The notes beneath the pieces are model-generated. The model was not told where the DNA came from, ran no database searches, and worked only from the letters and a program-made list of their open reading frames with translations. From an uncultured Lachnospiraceae bacterium (GTDB lineage: Bacteria > Bacillota > Clostridia > Lachnospirales > Lachnospiraceae): 35,005 nucleotides of DNA. Below are positions 1-8,813 of this stretch, piece by piece (positions within the stretch are counted from its first letter, which is position 1; every line of letters begins with the position of its first letter). The stretch covers positions 1 through 35,005 of the forward strand of contig CANQMA010000016.1 in the NCBI GenBank assembly GCA_947624875.1. Reading direction: 5' to 3'. The translations under genes and the position numbers were made by a program.

Positions 1-218
1 AGCAGCTTGACCTCCCGGTCAATCTGCGCGCGGTCATTCCCCGAATGACCTGTACTACTTTTTGAATTGCTTCCTCCGCGACTTAGCAGCTTGACCTCCC
101 GGTCAATCTGCGCGCGGTCATTCCCCGAATGACCTGTACTACTTTTTGAATTGCTTCCTCCACGACTTAGCAGCTTGACCTCCCGGTCAATCTGCGCGCG
201 GTCATTCCCCGAATGACC
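1..218. repeat. 84-bp tandem repeat, 2.6 copies, two hairpins per unit
   Basis: Copies start at 1, 85 and 169; the third stops at 218. The two full copies differ at one base near the unit end (g in copy 1, a in copy 2). Each unit holds TTGACC-TCCC-GGTCAA (6-bp stem) and GGTCATTC-CCC-GAATGACC (8-bp stem). Read on the minus strand, the first loop becomes GGGA, a GNRA-type tetraloop, which hints that the minus strand could be the functional RNA. The array lies just past the terminator of the ribosomal operon and may continue beyond the window edge. Confidence 0.95.
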
Positions 219-221
219 GCT

Positions 222-284
222 AAAAAATAAAAATCGACAGACCATATTATGCTAGCATAATGATCTGTCGATTTTTATTTTTTT
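222..284. terminator. Long hairpin ending the ribosomal operon
   Basis: The arms 222-241 and 264-283 are near-perfect complements (A-rich then ATCGACAGA, mirrored as TCTGTCGAT then T-rich). A perfect 16-bp palindrome (246-261) forms the tip. On the minus strand it follows rplQ by about 30 bases and ends in a T-rich tract, so it should act as an intrinsic terminator. The A-rich left arm makes it potentially bidirectional. Confidence 0.9.
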
Positions 285-311
285 AGTCGCTCGGACTCAT
301 TGTCTTCGCGT

Positions 312-839
312 CTATACTAACTCTAATAATACTTCCATTGCAGCATCGCCTTTACGCTGGCCAATCTTTACGATTCTGGTGTAGCCGCCCTTACGGTCTG
401 CATACTTTGGAGCAATTTCGTCAAACAACTTGGTTGCAACGTCAACTTTTTTGGCATCTTTTTTCTTTCCGGTAGCATTTACCGTTACAGAATAAAGAAC
501 TTTATTCATCTGACGTCTGGCATGAAGACGTGAAGGCTGATCTTTTTTGATTGTCTTTTTCACTTCATCAAATACTGTAACTTTCTTGCCATCTTTTTCT
601 TCTTTTACTCTTCTGCCGTCTTTGTCTTTACGGGCAACCTTTGTGGTTACTTCAACTTCATCAAAATTGTCCTTTTCCCTTACTGCCAATGCAATCAGAC
701 CTTCAGCAACTTTGCTGACTTCTTTTGCTCTTGTTTCAGTAGTGACAATTTTTCCGTTATTTAAAAGACTTGTTACCTGGCCTCTGATTAAAGCCTTTCT
801 TTGACTTGAAGTTCTCCCAAGTTTTCTATAACCTGCCAT
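312..839 (-). CDS. rplQ: 50S ribosomal protein L17
   Basis: Large-subunit protein L17, last gene of the alpha segment. The N-terminus ([20 protein letters not shown]) and C-terminus ([23 protein letters not shown]) are canonical. At 175 residues it is longer than the usual 115-130, because of a highly charged Lys/Asp/Glu-rich insertion at about residues 56-105 placed before the conserved SRLHARRQM segment. ATG start with GGAGG upstream. It lies 106 bases after rpoA and is followed by the terminator at 222-284. Confidence 0.97.
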   Translation of the reverse strand: MAGYRKLGRTSSQRKALIRGQVTSLLNNGKIVTTETRAKEVSKVAEGLIALAVREKDNFDEVEVTTKVARKDKDGRRVKEEKDGKKVTVFDEVKKTIKKDQPSRLHARRQMNKVLYSVTVNATGKKKDAKKVDVATKLFDEIAPKYADRKGGYTRIVKIGQRKGDAAMEVLLELV

Positions 840-945
840 TTTCTTACCTCCTGTTTTGTATCGCTCCTCCTATCTTTCAGGGAAAAGCGTCAGTGCTGTT
901 TGGGAAATTTATCATTTCCTGCACTTTTTGTAATCAATACAATGA

Positions 946-1905
946 TTAGTTTTCATCACTCTGTTTCAATTCAAGATTGAGTTCTTTTAATTTCGCCAAT
1001 ACTTCTTCCAGAGATTTCCGTCCAAGATTACGAACTTTCATCATATCTTCCGGCGTCTTGTTTACTAATTCCTCAACTGTATTGATACCTGCTCTCTTCA
1101 AACAATTGTATGAACGAACAGACAATTCTAATTCGTCTATGTTCATTTCTAACACTTTATCAATTTCGTCATCAACCGGCTCTGCAATCACTTCAATATC
1201 CTTTGAAGTTTCTGACAAATCGATAAATAACTTTAAGTGTTCGCACAGAACTTTGGATGCAAGGCTTACAGCCTCATCGGTTTCCAAAGTACCGTTTGTA
1301 TAAACATCCAATGTAAGTTTGTCAAAATCGGTCACCTGACCAACACGAGTGTTTTCCACAGACATATTGACTCTCTCTACCGGTGTGTAGATAGAATCTA
1401 TGGAAATAACTCCAATCGGCAGACTGTCGTTTTTGTTCTTTTCAGCACTTACATAGCCTCGTCCCTTTGTAATAACCAGTTCCATACTGAGTTTGCTGTC
1501 AGCACCTCCATTTAATGTGGCGATTACTAAATCCGGATTCAGGATTTCAACTTCAGAGTCTACCTGAATATCTGCAGCTGTAACAACGCAGTCACCGGAT
1601 ACATCAATATGTGCGATTTTCGGTTCATCACTGGAACTATTGTTTCTAATCTCCAACTGCTTGATGTTTAGAACAATTTCTGTCACATCTTCTTTTACGC
1701 CAGGAACTGAACTGAATTCATGCAGAATTCCATCAATCTTAATCTGACTTACAGCAGAGCCTGGTAATGATGAAAGCATGATTCGTCTCAGCGCATTTCC
1801 GAGTGTGGTTCCGTAACCTCTCTCCAAAGGTTCTACGACAAATCTGCCATATCTTCCATCATCTGATTTTTCTACTAAAATATTTGGTTTCTCAAAATCG
1901 AACAC
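946..1905 (-). CDS. rpoA: DNA-directed RNA polymerase subunit alpha
   Basis: Scaffold subunit for RNA polymerase assembly. The N-terminal dimerisation domain covers about residues 1-230 ([22 protein letters not shown] near the start). An acidic linker follows. The C-terminal domain covers about 250-319, with [20 protein letters not shown] and the helix-hairpin-helix [11 protein letters not shown], which contacts UP elements and activators. The 319-residue length is normal. Start is GTG at 1905 with AGGAGG upstream. It lies between rpsD and rplQ, as in other Firmicutes. Confidence 0.98.
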   Translation of the reverse strand: MFDFEKPNILVEKSDDGRYGRFVVEPLERGYGTTLGNALRRIMLSSLPGSAVSQIKIDGILHEFSSVPGVKEDVTEIVLNIKQLEIRNNSSSDEPKIAHIDVSGDCVVTAADIQVDSEVEILNPDLVIATLNGGADSKLSMELVITKGRGYVSAEKNKNDSLPIGVISIDSIYTPVERVNMSVENTRVGQVTDFDKLTLDVYTNGTLETDEAVSLASKVLCEHLKLFIDLSETSKDIEVIAEPVDDEIDKVLEMNIDELELSVRSYNCLKRAGINTVEELVNKTPEDMMKVRNLGRKSLEEVLAKLKELNLELKQSDEN

Positions 1906-1967
1906 TAATTAGCCCCTCCTTTATTGGGAATTGCTTAAACCTACTCTCGAACCACTTTTCTAAAATT

Positions 1968-2561
1968 TTACTTAGAATACAATTCGACAATAAGCATCTC
2001 ATCAACAGGTACATCAATTTCATCTCTCTTTGGAAGTTCTTTGATTTCACCCTTGAGATTTTCCTGGTCAACTTCAACCCATGCAGGAACTGTTCTTCCG
2101 CCGGTCACTTCAATGATGTCTTTATATCTCTGTGAAGACTTGCATCCTTCCTTGATTTCAATAACATCACCTGCATTGATTAAATAAGAAGGAATATTTA
2201 CCTGCTTACCATTCACTAAAACATGCTTGTGACCAACAATCTGTCTTGCTTCCTTTCTGGTTCTGGCAAATCCCATACGGAAAATAACATTGTCAAGTCT
2301 TGTTTCCAGCATTACCATAAGGTTTTCACCGGTCTGACCAGACTGCTTCTGTGCCTTTTTGTAATAATTTCTAAAAGGTTTTTCCAACACGCCGTAAATG
2401 AATTTTGCCTTTTGTTTTTCTCTCAACTGAAGACCATATTCACTCATTTTTCTGTTGGATCTGTTTAAACTTCTATTTGATTTCTTGTCTATTCCTAAAT
2501 ATACCGGATCTAATCCAAGTGATCTACATCTTTTAAGAACAGGAACTCTATTTACTGCCAT
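1968..2561 (-). CDS. rpsD: 30S ribosomal protein S4, zinc-free form
   Basis: Primary 16S rRNA binder that nucleates 30S assembly. The S4 RNA-binding domain is visible (RLDNVIFRMGFARTRKEARQ, then GHKHVLVNGKQVNIPSYLI). The N-terminal region has a single Cys (residue 12) and lacks the four-Cys zinc site of C+ paralogues, so this is a C- type S4. In other bacteria S4 represses alpha-operon translation, which makes the structured RNA upstream of rpsM a plausible target here (inference). ATG with GGAGGG upstream. Confidence 0.97.
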   Translation of the reverse strand: MAVNRVPVLKRCRSLGLDPVYLGIDKKSNRSLNRSNRKMSEYGLQLREKQKAKFIYGVLEKPFRNYYKKAQKQSGQTGENLMVMLETRLDNVIFRMGFARTRKEARQIVGHKHVLVNGKQVNIPSYLINAGDVIEIKEGCKSSQRYKDIIEVTGGRTVPAWVEVDQENLKGEIKELPKRDEIDVPVDEMLIVELYSK

Positions 2562-2578
2562 TTCTATTCCCTCCTAAA

Positions 2579-2974
2579 TTAGACTCTTCTGCGTTTTGGT
2601 GGGCGACATCCATTGTGTGGTACCGGAGTTACGTCCTTAATGCTGGTAACTTCAAGACCACAGGTAGCAAGCGCACGAATCGCTGCTTCTCTGCCTGATC
2701 CCGGACCCTTTACCATAACGTCTACTGATTTCAAACCATGTACTAAAGCTGCATTTGTAGCAGTCTCTGCTGCCATCTGAGCTGCATAAGGAGTAGATTT
2801 CTTTGAACCTCTAAATCCCAGACCGCCAGCACTAGCCCATGATAAAGCGTTTCCTTCTGCATCTGTCAATGTGACAATTGTATTGTTAAAAGATGCCTGA
2901 ATATGTGCCTGTCCGTGTTCAACGTTTTTCTTAACACGCCTTTTTGTCACTTTTTTTGTAACTTTCTTAGCCAT
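2579..2974 (-). CDS. rpsK: 30S ribosomal protein S11
   Basis: Platform protein of the 30S subunit near the mRNA exit and E site. Recognised from [49 protein letters not shown] and the C-terminal [15 protein letters not shown]. Length 131 is typical. ATG start, with GGGAGG about 12 bases upstream. Lies 17 bases before rpsD. Confidence 0.98.
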   Translation of the reverse strand: MAKKVTKKVTKRRVKKNVEHGQAHIQASFNNTIVTLTDAEGNALSWASAGGLGFRGSKKSTPYAAQMAAETATNAALVHGLKSVDVMVKGPGSGREAAIRALATCGLEVTSIKDVTPVPHNGCRPPKRRRV

Positions 2975-3006
2975 TTTCTAAACTAACCTCCCTTATGGGT
3001 TTTTAC

Positions 3007-3375
3007 TTATTTTTTCTTGTTTGCTACAGTTCTCTTTGGACCTTTACGCGTTCTGGCGTTATTTTTTGTATTCTGGCCACGCACCGGAAGTCCTTTTCTA
3101 TGACGAATGCCTCTATAACATCCGATTTCCTGTAATCTCTTAATGTTTAAAGCGATTTCTCTTCTTAAATCACCTTCTACCATCTGACTAGCATCAATGA
3201 CATCACTGATTTTCTTAACTTCCTCGTCTGTTAAATCCTTACAACGTGTGTCCGGATTTACTCCGGCATCTGCTAAGATTCTTTTTGAGCTTGAAAGACC
3301 AATGCCATAAATATAAGTCAAGCCAGCTTCAACTCTTTTTTCTCTTGGTAAATCAACACCTGAAATACGAGCCAT
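3007..3375 (-). CDS. rpsM: 30S ribosomal protein S13
   Basis: Head protein of the 30S subunit contacting the 50S and tRNAs. The start is placed at ATG 3375 ([14 protein letters not shown]), giving 122 residues, because GGAGG lies 8 bases upstream. An in-frame ATG at 3390 would put that Shine-Dalgarno inside the coding region. Conserved [13 protein letters not shown] and the basic C-terminal tail [16 protein letters not shown] are present. First gene after the long structured rpmJ-rpsM gap. Confidence 0.97.
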   Translation of the reverse strand: MARISGVDLPREKRVEAGLTYIYGIGLSSSKRILADAGVNPDTRCKDLTDEEVKKISDVIDASQMVEGDLRREIALNIKRLQEIGCYRGIRHRKGLPVRGQNTKNNARTRKGPKRTVANKKK

Positions 3376-3734
3376 GTGTATAACCTCCATTAGTTAATTT
3401 GTATGAATATATCAATAACGTAGCCCGCAGTATATGCGTCTGAAATGTTGTACGCACCCATATATTCATATTGAAAAGTTTCGGATTGATAAGATGAGAT
3501 TCAGCAATTTTCTTATCAATCATGTAGGAAAATTTCCTACCGGTCGGGTATTTCACCCGCAATCACAATTTTTCTTTGAATTTGTAATCGCCGAAAAATC
3601 ATGCATATTTCATAGCAATACCTAAAAATAAGTATTACTGCAGCCGCAATCTGATCGTAGATGATTTTCATCTACAAGCGCACAAAAGAGTGAATAATTA
3701 TTCAAATCATTCACTTTCATCGAACTGAAAATTA
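3376..3734 (-). promoter_or_regulatory. Candidate structured leader RNA ahead of rpsM
   Basis: This 359-base gap has no convincing gene and is packed with inverted repeats. Seen pairings: 3402-3412/3460-3470 (11 bp) enclosing 3435-3439/3452-3456; 3485-3494/3511-3520 (10 bp); a palindrome at 3524-3540; 3545-3549/3555-3559; 3559-3568/3582-3591 (10 bp); 3657-3664/3668-3675 (8 bp); and 3689-3695/3709-3715 (7 bp). The 3559-3591 helix contains two G-U pairs in the minus-strand RNA but would be A-C mismatched in plus-strand RNA, favouring function in the operon transcript. Possible S4-type autoregulation is inference. Confidence 0.55.
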
Positions 3735-3848
3735 TTAGCCCTGACGCTGTTTGTGCTTAGGATTTTCGCAGATAACTCTTACGATTCCTTTTCTTTTAAT
3801 GACTTTGCATTTTTCGCAAATCGGTTTAACTGATGATCTAACTTTCAC
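3735..3848 (-). CDS. rpmJ: 50S ribosomal protein L36
   Basis: A 37-residue protein beginning [20 protein letters not shown] and ending in [10 protein letters not shown]. It carries the zinc ribbon Cys11, Cys14, Cys27 and His32. It starts with GTG at 3848, with an AAGGAGG Shine-Dalgarno 7-8 bases upstream (3856-3863). L36 binds 23S rRNA late in 50S assembly. Its place between infA and rpsM is the standard Firmicutes order, but both flanking gaps are unusually long and palindrome-rich. Confidence 0.96.
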   Translation of the reverse strand: MKVRSSVKPICEKCKVIKRKGIVRVICENPKHKQRQG

Positions 3849-3884
3849 AGTAAAATCCTCCTTCCACAAAAAAGTCCGAATAAT

Positions 3885-3913
3885 ATATTACCACAAATCT
3901 GTAAACGGTGCAA
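3885..3913 (-). promoter_or_regulatory. Candidate internal promoter upstream of rpmJ
   Basis: On the minus strand TTGCAC (3908-3913), a 17-base spacer and TAATAT (3885-3890) with a TG extension form a plausible sigma-A promoter, about 36 bases before the rpmJ start. It would allow the alpha segment (rpmJ to rplQ) to be transcribed on its own. Hexamer matches are moderate. Confidence 0.35.
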
Positions 3914-3922
3914 TAGCAAAAA

Positions 3923-3936
3923 TGGAAAATTTTCCA
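3923..3936. repeat. 14-bp perfect palindrome
   Basis: TGGAAAATTTTCCA is a perfect dyad just upstream of the candidate rpmJ promoter. It could be an operator or a small RNA stem. No assignment is possible from sequence alone. Confidence 0.5.
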
Positions 3937-3970
3937 ACGCCAGCTCGAATCCGCTTCGCTTCTTCTCGCT

Positions 3971-4050
3971 GCGCTTGCGCGCAAGCGCCTTTGAATAAAT
4001 CAGACACGAATCTGTATGCAAGCATTCATCTTCGTGTCTGATTTATTCAA
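3971..4050. repeat. Palindrome and 20-bp perfect hairpin after infA
   Basis: An 18-bp perfect palindrome (3971-3988, built on GCGCTTGCG) is followed two bases later by a perfect 20-bp inverted repeat, 3991-4010 against 4031-4050. Its 20-base loop itself contains ATGC-AA-GCAT. On the minus strand the hairpin starts 10 bases after the infA stop and has no T-tract, so it is not a classical terminator. It may be an RNA-processing or 3'-end stabilising structure, or a dispersed palindromic element. Confidence 0.85.
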
Positions 4051-4060
4051 AATGCGTTGT

Positions 4061-4279
4061 TTACTTATCACGCCATATGATTCTGCCCTTAGAGAGGTCA
4101 TATGGGGACATTTCAATGGTTACTTTATCTCCCGGTAAAATTTTAATATAATTCATACGCAGTTTTCCGCTGATATGCGCTAAAACGATATGACCATTTT
4201 CTAATTCTACACGAAACATTGCATTCGGTAATTTTTCTACTACTGTTCCCTCGATTTCAATTACATCTGCTTTGGACAA
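4061..4279 (-). CDS. infA: Translation initiation factor IF-1
   Basis: A 72-residue OB-fold protein that binds the 30S A site during initiation. [40 protein letters not shown] and [13 protein letters not shown] are canonical. The start codon is TTG at 4279, supported by GGAGG 7 bases upstream and by the family length. The first 19 bases overlap the 3' end of map, implying translational coupling. Confidence 0.97.
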   Translation of the reverse strand: MSKADVIEIEGTVVEKLPNAMFRVELENGHIVLAHISGKLRMNYIKILPGDKVTIEMSPYDLSKGRIIWRDK

Positions 4280-5043
4280 TTTTTTTCCTCCTGTCTTATT
4301 GTTAATATTTCAGGTTCACCATCTGTAATCAGTATGGTGTTCTCATAATGCGCTGACAGCGTACCGTCATCTGTGACAACGGTCCAGTCGTCATCCAAAA
4401 AGGCAACTCTCCAATCTCCCGCATTAATCATCGGCTCTATGCACAATGTCATGCCCGGCTGAAGTTTGATTCCCCGCCTTTTCTGTTTAAAATTCGGAAT
4501 CTGTGGTTCCTCGTGCATCTCTCTTCCGATACCATGCCCTACCAGATCTCTCACCACGCCATAACCAAATTTTTCTGCGTAAGCACCAATTGCAGTCGAA
4601 ATATCATTTAAATGATATCCCGGTTTTGCATATTTGATTCCCTCATAAAAGCACTGCTTTGTCACATCTAAAAGCTGCTGCGCCTCCCGGCTGATTTCAC
4701 CAATTGCCACAGTTCTTGCCGCGTCCGCCATATAACCCTTGTAGGACAATACCGTGTCAAGGCTGACAATGTCTCCCTCCTGAACTATAACGTCTTTTCT
4801 TGGAATTCCATGTACTACAACGTCATTGACAGAGACGCAGAAAGCTGCCGGATATTGCTCGTATCCTTTGCATTCAGGAATACATCCGTGGCTGCGGATG
4901 ATTTTTTCGCCGATCTGGTCAATTTCATAGGTTGACATTCCCGGTTTAATCTGTGCAATCAGTTCATCGTAGACGTCGGATAGAATCTTTCCAGCTTCAC
5001 GCATAAGTTCTATCTCTCTTTTTGATTTAATCGTTACCGGCAT
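4261..5043 (-). CDS. map: Type I methionine aminopeptidase
   Basis: Removes the initiator Met from nascent proteins and needs two metal ions. Metal-ligand regions are visible: [20 protein letters not shown] (two Asp), the [12 protein letters not shown] His region, LCIEPMI and YENTILIT. I place the start at ATG 5043 ([18 protein letters not shown], 260 residues), which has AGGTG upstream. An in-frame GTG at 5052 has no Shine-Dalgarno. The start is adjacent to the adk stop and the 3' end overlaps infA by 19 bases. Confidence 0.95.
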   Translation of the reverse strand: MPVTIKSKREIELMREAGKILSDVYDELIAQIKPGMSTYEIDQIGEKIIRSHGCIPECKGYEQYPAAFCVSVNDVVVHGIPRKDVIVQEGDIVSLDTVLSYKGYMADAARTVAIGEISREAQQLLDVTKQCFYEGIKYAKPGYHLNDISTAIGAYAEKFGYGVVRDLVGHGIGREMHEEPQIPNFKQKRRGIKLQPGMTLCIEPMINAGDWRVAFLDDDWTVVTDDGTLSAHYENTILITDGEPEILTIRQEEKNCPKQM

Positions 5044-5044
5044 A

Positions 5045-5713
<669 letters not shown>

Positions 5714-5766
5714 TTACCAGTTGTAATTCCTACAATCATTTCGATTAAAATAGATTCCTGCCAGAC

Positions 5767-5841
5767 ACTTTATTCTCAGATATCATTGTAGGGGGCAGCC
5801 TGTGGGCTGTCCCCTAAATATGATTGTTCATCCAATAAAGT
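5767..5841. repeat. Nested inverted repeat in the secY-adk gap
   Basis: Three nested helices share one axis: 5767-5774/5834-5841 (8 bp), 5782-5786/5820-5824 (5 bp) and 5789-5800/5805-5816 (12 bp, tip TGTG). One position in the inner helix pairs as G-U in plus-strand RNA but is a C-A mismatch in minus-strand RNA. A second hairpin lies at 5851-5886 (about 11 bp with one bulge). No T-tract is visible. It could be a regulatory RNA or a small palindromic insertion element. Confidence 0.75.
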
Positions 5842-5897
5842 ATCTTTTCCATGAATATTTGGAAAACAACACTGCCCAATATTCATTATTGACTCAT

Positions 5898-7235
5898 TTA
5901 GAAGATACCTCTGACTGTGCTGTAATTTCTTTCTGTAATCATAGACTTAATGGTCTGAAGTGTCTCTAAGATAACACCGACGATAATGATGACGGACGTA
6001 CCGCCGAATCCCACGTTTGCACCTGCAAGACCGGAAGCAAGAATCGGGATACTCGCTATGATAATCAAACCAACCGCACCAATAAAGATAACATAATTTA
6101 AAATTCCTGTCAGATAAGCAACTGTCGGCTTACCGCTTCTGATACCCGGAATAAATCCGCCTCTGTCACTGAGGTTCTTTGCCACTTCTCTCGGATTAAA
6201 TGTAATCGAAGTATAGAAATATGCAAAGAAGATAATGAGTAACAGATATACAATAAATCCGATAGAATACTTTAACTGCGCCGGATTACACCAGTGTGAC
6301 TGGCTTAAATAGTTTGCCCATTCCGGCTGTTTTCCAAAGAATGATGCAATTACTACCGGAAACTGCAGCAGGGATGAAGCAAAGATGATTGGAATAACGC
6401 CCGCCGTGTTTACACGAAGCGGAATGTTGGACTGCTGTCCGCCAATCTGACGTCTTCCCTGTACTTTCTGTGACATCTGCACTGCAATATTTCTTGTTGC
6501 CTCCTGAAGAATTACGACAAGTACAACAATACCAATGAGTACCGCCAAAATAATCAGCGCAGCAACCAGCCGCATACCGATAGAACTATCCCCACCAACT
6601 ACATAAGTGGTAAACAATCCGCTGATATCAGCCGGAATACCTGCAATAATATTGATTGTCAAAACGATGGAAATACCATTTCCAACGCCTTTCTCGGTAA
6701 TCTGCTCACCAATCCACATCAGTACGGCAGAACCGGCGGTCATCGCAATAATTCCTGTCAGGATTACGCCCCATTTTCTCCAGTTTGTCGCATCGTATGC
6801 CAGTCCGGATTCAGTGGTGAAAATCCCCTGATTTGCAAACCCGATAACCATTGCCGTAGATTCAATAATTGCAAGGCCAACAGTTAAATAACGGGTAATC
6901 TCAGCAATTTTCTTTCTTCCCTCTTCTCCATCTTTCTGCAGTTCATCCAGCTTTGGAATTGCTATGGTTAAAAGCTGCATAATAATGGATGCGGTAATAT
7001 ATGGTGTGATGTTCAATGCAAAAATAGACATATTTTCCAAAGAACCACCTGTAATAGCGGAGAAGAAACTGAAGTCTTCCCTAAATCCGCTCATAACTGC
7101 CTGAAGGTTGTCATGATTGATAAATGGAATTGGAATCTGACAGCCAAGCCGCACTACAATGAGCATGAAAAAGGTATACCACAATCTTTTTCGAATTTCT
7201 TTTACTTTTAATGCTTTTTTTAAGGTTTCTAACAT
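5898..7235 (-). CDS. secY: Protein translocase subunit SecY
   Basis: Channel subunit of the SecYEG translocon, 445 residues with about ten hydrophobic membrane segments. Family marks include RLGCQIPIPFI near the N-terminus, the TM2 segment NITPYITASIIMQLL, GEQITEKGVGNGIS, and FNPREVAKNLSDRGGFIPGIR in the cytoplasmic loop. ATG start, with the Shine-Dalgarno GAGGTGAT formed by the last codons of rplO one base upstream. Followed by the 208-base gap with inverted repeats. Confidence 0.98.
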   Translation of the reverse strand: MLETLKKALKVKEIRKRLWYTFFMLIVVRLGCQIPIPFINHDNLQAVMSGFREDFSFFSAITGGSLENMSIFALNITPYITASIIMQLLTIAIPKLDELQKDGEEGRKKIAEITRYLTVGLAIIESTAMVIGFANQGIFTTESGLAYDATNWRKWGVILTGIIAMTAGSAVLMWIGEQITEKGVGNGISIVLTINIIAGIPADISGLFTTYVVGGDSSIGMRLVAALIILAVLIGIVVLVVILQEATRNIAVQMSQKVQGRRQIGGQQSNIPLRVNTAGVIPIIFASSLLQFPVVIASFFGKQPEWANYLSQSHWCNPAQLKYSIGFIVYLLLIIFFAYFYTSITFNPREVAKNLSDRGGFIPGIRSGKPTVAYLTGILNYVIFIGAVGLIIIASIPILASGLAGANVGFGGTSVIIIVGVILETLQTIKSMITERNYSTVRGIF

Positions 7236-7236
7236 A

Positions 7237-7677
7237 TTAGATCACCTCACAAGTTCCGCCCGCAGCTTCAATTTTAGCTTTGGCGCCTTCACTGAAGGCA
7301 TTTACCTTTACAGTAAGCTTCTTTGTCAGTTCGCCATTACCAAGAATTTTAACTCCGTCGCGTGGATTTTTAATTACGCCGGATTCTACCAGAGTTTCCA
7401 CCGTAACTACTGCATCGTTATCAAATCTCTCCAATGCTGTTACATTGATACCAACAATATGCTTTGTGTTGATATTTGTGAAGCCTCTTTTCGGAATACG
7501 TCTGTATAAAGGCATCTGACCGCCTTCAAAACCCGGTCTCGGACTTCCGGAACGAGCCTTCTGGCCCTTGTGCCCCTTGCCGGCCGTTTTTCCATTTCCT
7601 GAACCATGTCCACGACCTCTTCTGAAATTATCGCCATGTTTTGAGCCTTCAGCAGGCTTTAAGTTTGATAAATCCAT
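7237..7677 (-). CDS. rplO: 50S ribosomal protein L15
   Basis: Late-assembling 23S rRNA-binding protein. The N-terminus has LKPAEGSKH and the glycine/arginine-rich [20 protein letters not shown], followed by [20 protein letters not shown]. Length 146 is standard. Its stop codon lies one base before the secY start. Confidence 0.98.
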   Translation of the reverse strand: MDLSNLKPAEGSKHGDNFRRGRGHGSGNGKTAGKGHKGQKARSGSPRPGFEGGQMPLYRRIPKRGFTNINTKHIVGINVTALERFDNDAVVTVETLVESGVIKNPRDGVKILGNGELTKKLTVKVNAFSEGAKAKIEAAGGTCEVI

Positions 7678-7703
7678 TGTCGCACCTCCTTGTCTAATTT
7701 AGA

Positions 7704-7886
7704 TTAAATTTCTTCCACTTTCACTAAATGTCTAACTTTCTGAATCATTCCTCTGACTGCAGCGTTGTCAGGCATTTCAACTGTTTTATTCAGCTTTGTG
7801 AGTCCTAAAGCTTCTGCAGTTTTTCTATTCTTAGGAACTGCTCCAATTGTTGATTTAACTAAAGTAATTTTTAATTTATCTGCCAT
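7704..7886 (-). CDS. rpmD: 50S ribosomal protein L30
   Basis: A 60-residue single-domain 23S rRNA-binding protein. LKITLVKSTIGAVPKNRKTA, LGLTKLNKTVEMPDN and VRGMIQKVRHLVKVEE are canonical. AGGAGG precedes the ATG. Lies between rpsE and rplO. Confidence 0.97.
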   Translation of the reverse strand: MADKLKITLVKSTIGAVPKNRKTAEALGLTKLNKTVEMPDNAAVRGMIQKVRHLVKVEEI

Positions 7887-7901
7887 TTCTATTTCCTCCT
7901 A

Positions 7902-8411
7902 TCAGCCTAAAATCTCTTCAACAGTTTTACCGCGAAGTGATGCTACCTCTTCCGGAGTCTTTAATGCAGCTAATCCTTCAATTGTAGCCAGAACAACATT
8001 CTGTTTATTTTTGGAACCCAAAGACTTTGTACGGATATTGGTAATGCCTGCAAGTTCAGCCACGCTACGCGCAGGACCGCCGGCAATAACACCGGTACCT
8101 TCTGCAGCTCTCTTTAAAAGCACTTGCGCGCTTCCAAACTTTCCAATAATATCATACGGAATACTATTATTTTCGTCCATAGGAACACTAATCAGATTTT
8201 TTGCCGCATCTTCTTTACCTTTGCGGATTGCTTCAGGAATTTCAGCTGCTTTTCCTAAACCTGCACCAACGTGTCCGTGTTTGTCACCAACGACTACTAA
8301 TGCTGCAAAACGCATATTACGTCCACCTTTTACTACCTTAGTAACACGTTTGATTGATACTACTGTTTCTTCTAATTCTAACTGACTTGCATCAATTAAT
8401 TCACGCTTCAT
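7902..8411 (-). CDS. rpsE: 30S ribosomal protein S5
   Basis: Protein at the mRNA entry channel, involved in helicase activity and decoding accuracy. Double-stranded RNA-binding domain [33 protein letters not shown] and [15 protein letters not shown], then the [19 protein letters not shown] motif. 169 residues. GGAGG-led ATG. Confidence 0.98.
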   Translation of the reverse strand: MKRELIDASQLELEETVVSIKRVTKVVKGGRNMRFAALVVVGDKHGHVGAGLGKAAEIPEAIRKGKEDAAKNLISVPMDENNSIPYDIIGKFGSAQVLLKRAAEGTGVIAGGPARSVAELAGITNIRTKSLGSKNKQNVVLATIEGLAALKTPEEVASLRGKTVEEILG

Positions 8412-8428
8412 GTGTGTTACCTCCTCAA

Positions 8429-8797
8429 CTAAAATTCCAGACCAGCTTCTCTAGCTGCATCTGCTAATGCCTGTATTTTACCCTGGTAAATGAAGCCGCC
8501 TCTATCATATACAACTTCCTTAATACCTTTTTCAATTGCTCTTTCAGCAATCAGTTTTCCTACATATGCTGCGGCATCAACGTTATTAGTTTTTTCCAAC
8601 TCCTTCCTGACATCTGCTTCATTTGTAGATGCTGCCACAAGAGTTTTTCCAACTGTATCGTCAATAATCTGAGCATACATATGATTATTGCTTCTAAATA
8701 CTGCCAGACGCGGACATTCCGGTGTTCCGCTTAAATGATTGCGCAGTCTGTTATGTTTCTTAACACGAACTTCACTTCTGGATTTCTTACTAATCAT
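8429..8797 (-). CDS. rplR: 50S ribosomal protein L18
   Basis: 5S rRNA-binding protein of the central protuberance. [18 protein letters not shown], the [19 protein letters not shown] segment and the C-terminal [13 protein letters not shown] are typical. 122 residues. AAAGGAG precedes the ATG. Confidence 0.98.
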   Translation of the reverse strand: MISKKSRSEVRVKKHNRLRNHLSGTPECPRLAVFRSNNHMYAQIIDDTVGKTLVAASTNEADVRKELEKTNNVDAAAYVGKLIAERAIEKGIKEVVYDRGGFIYQGKIQALADAAREAGLEF

Positions 8798-8813
8798 TTT
8801 TACACTCCTTTAA

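Noticed and set aside
1-218. CRISPR array
   Set aside because: Whole 84-bp units repeat with no variable spacers, and there are no cas genes.
222-284. Possible phage or plasmid attachment site from the strong dyad
   Set aside because: Position after rplQ and the T-rich minus-strand end fit an intrinsic terminator; no integrase or mobile gene is nearby.
547-804. Plus-strand open frame opposite rplQ
   Set aside because: Antisense shadow of a clearly coding minus-strand gene with no ribosome site.
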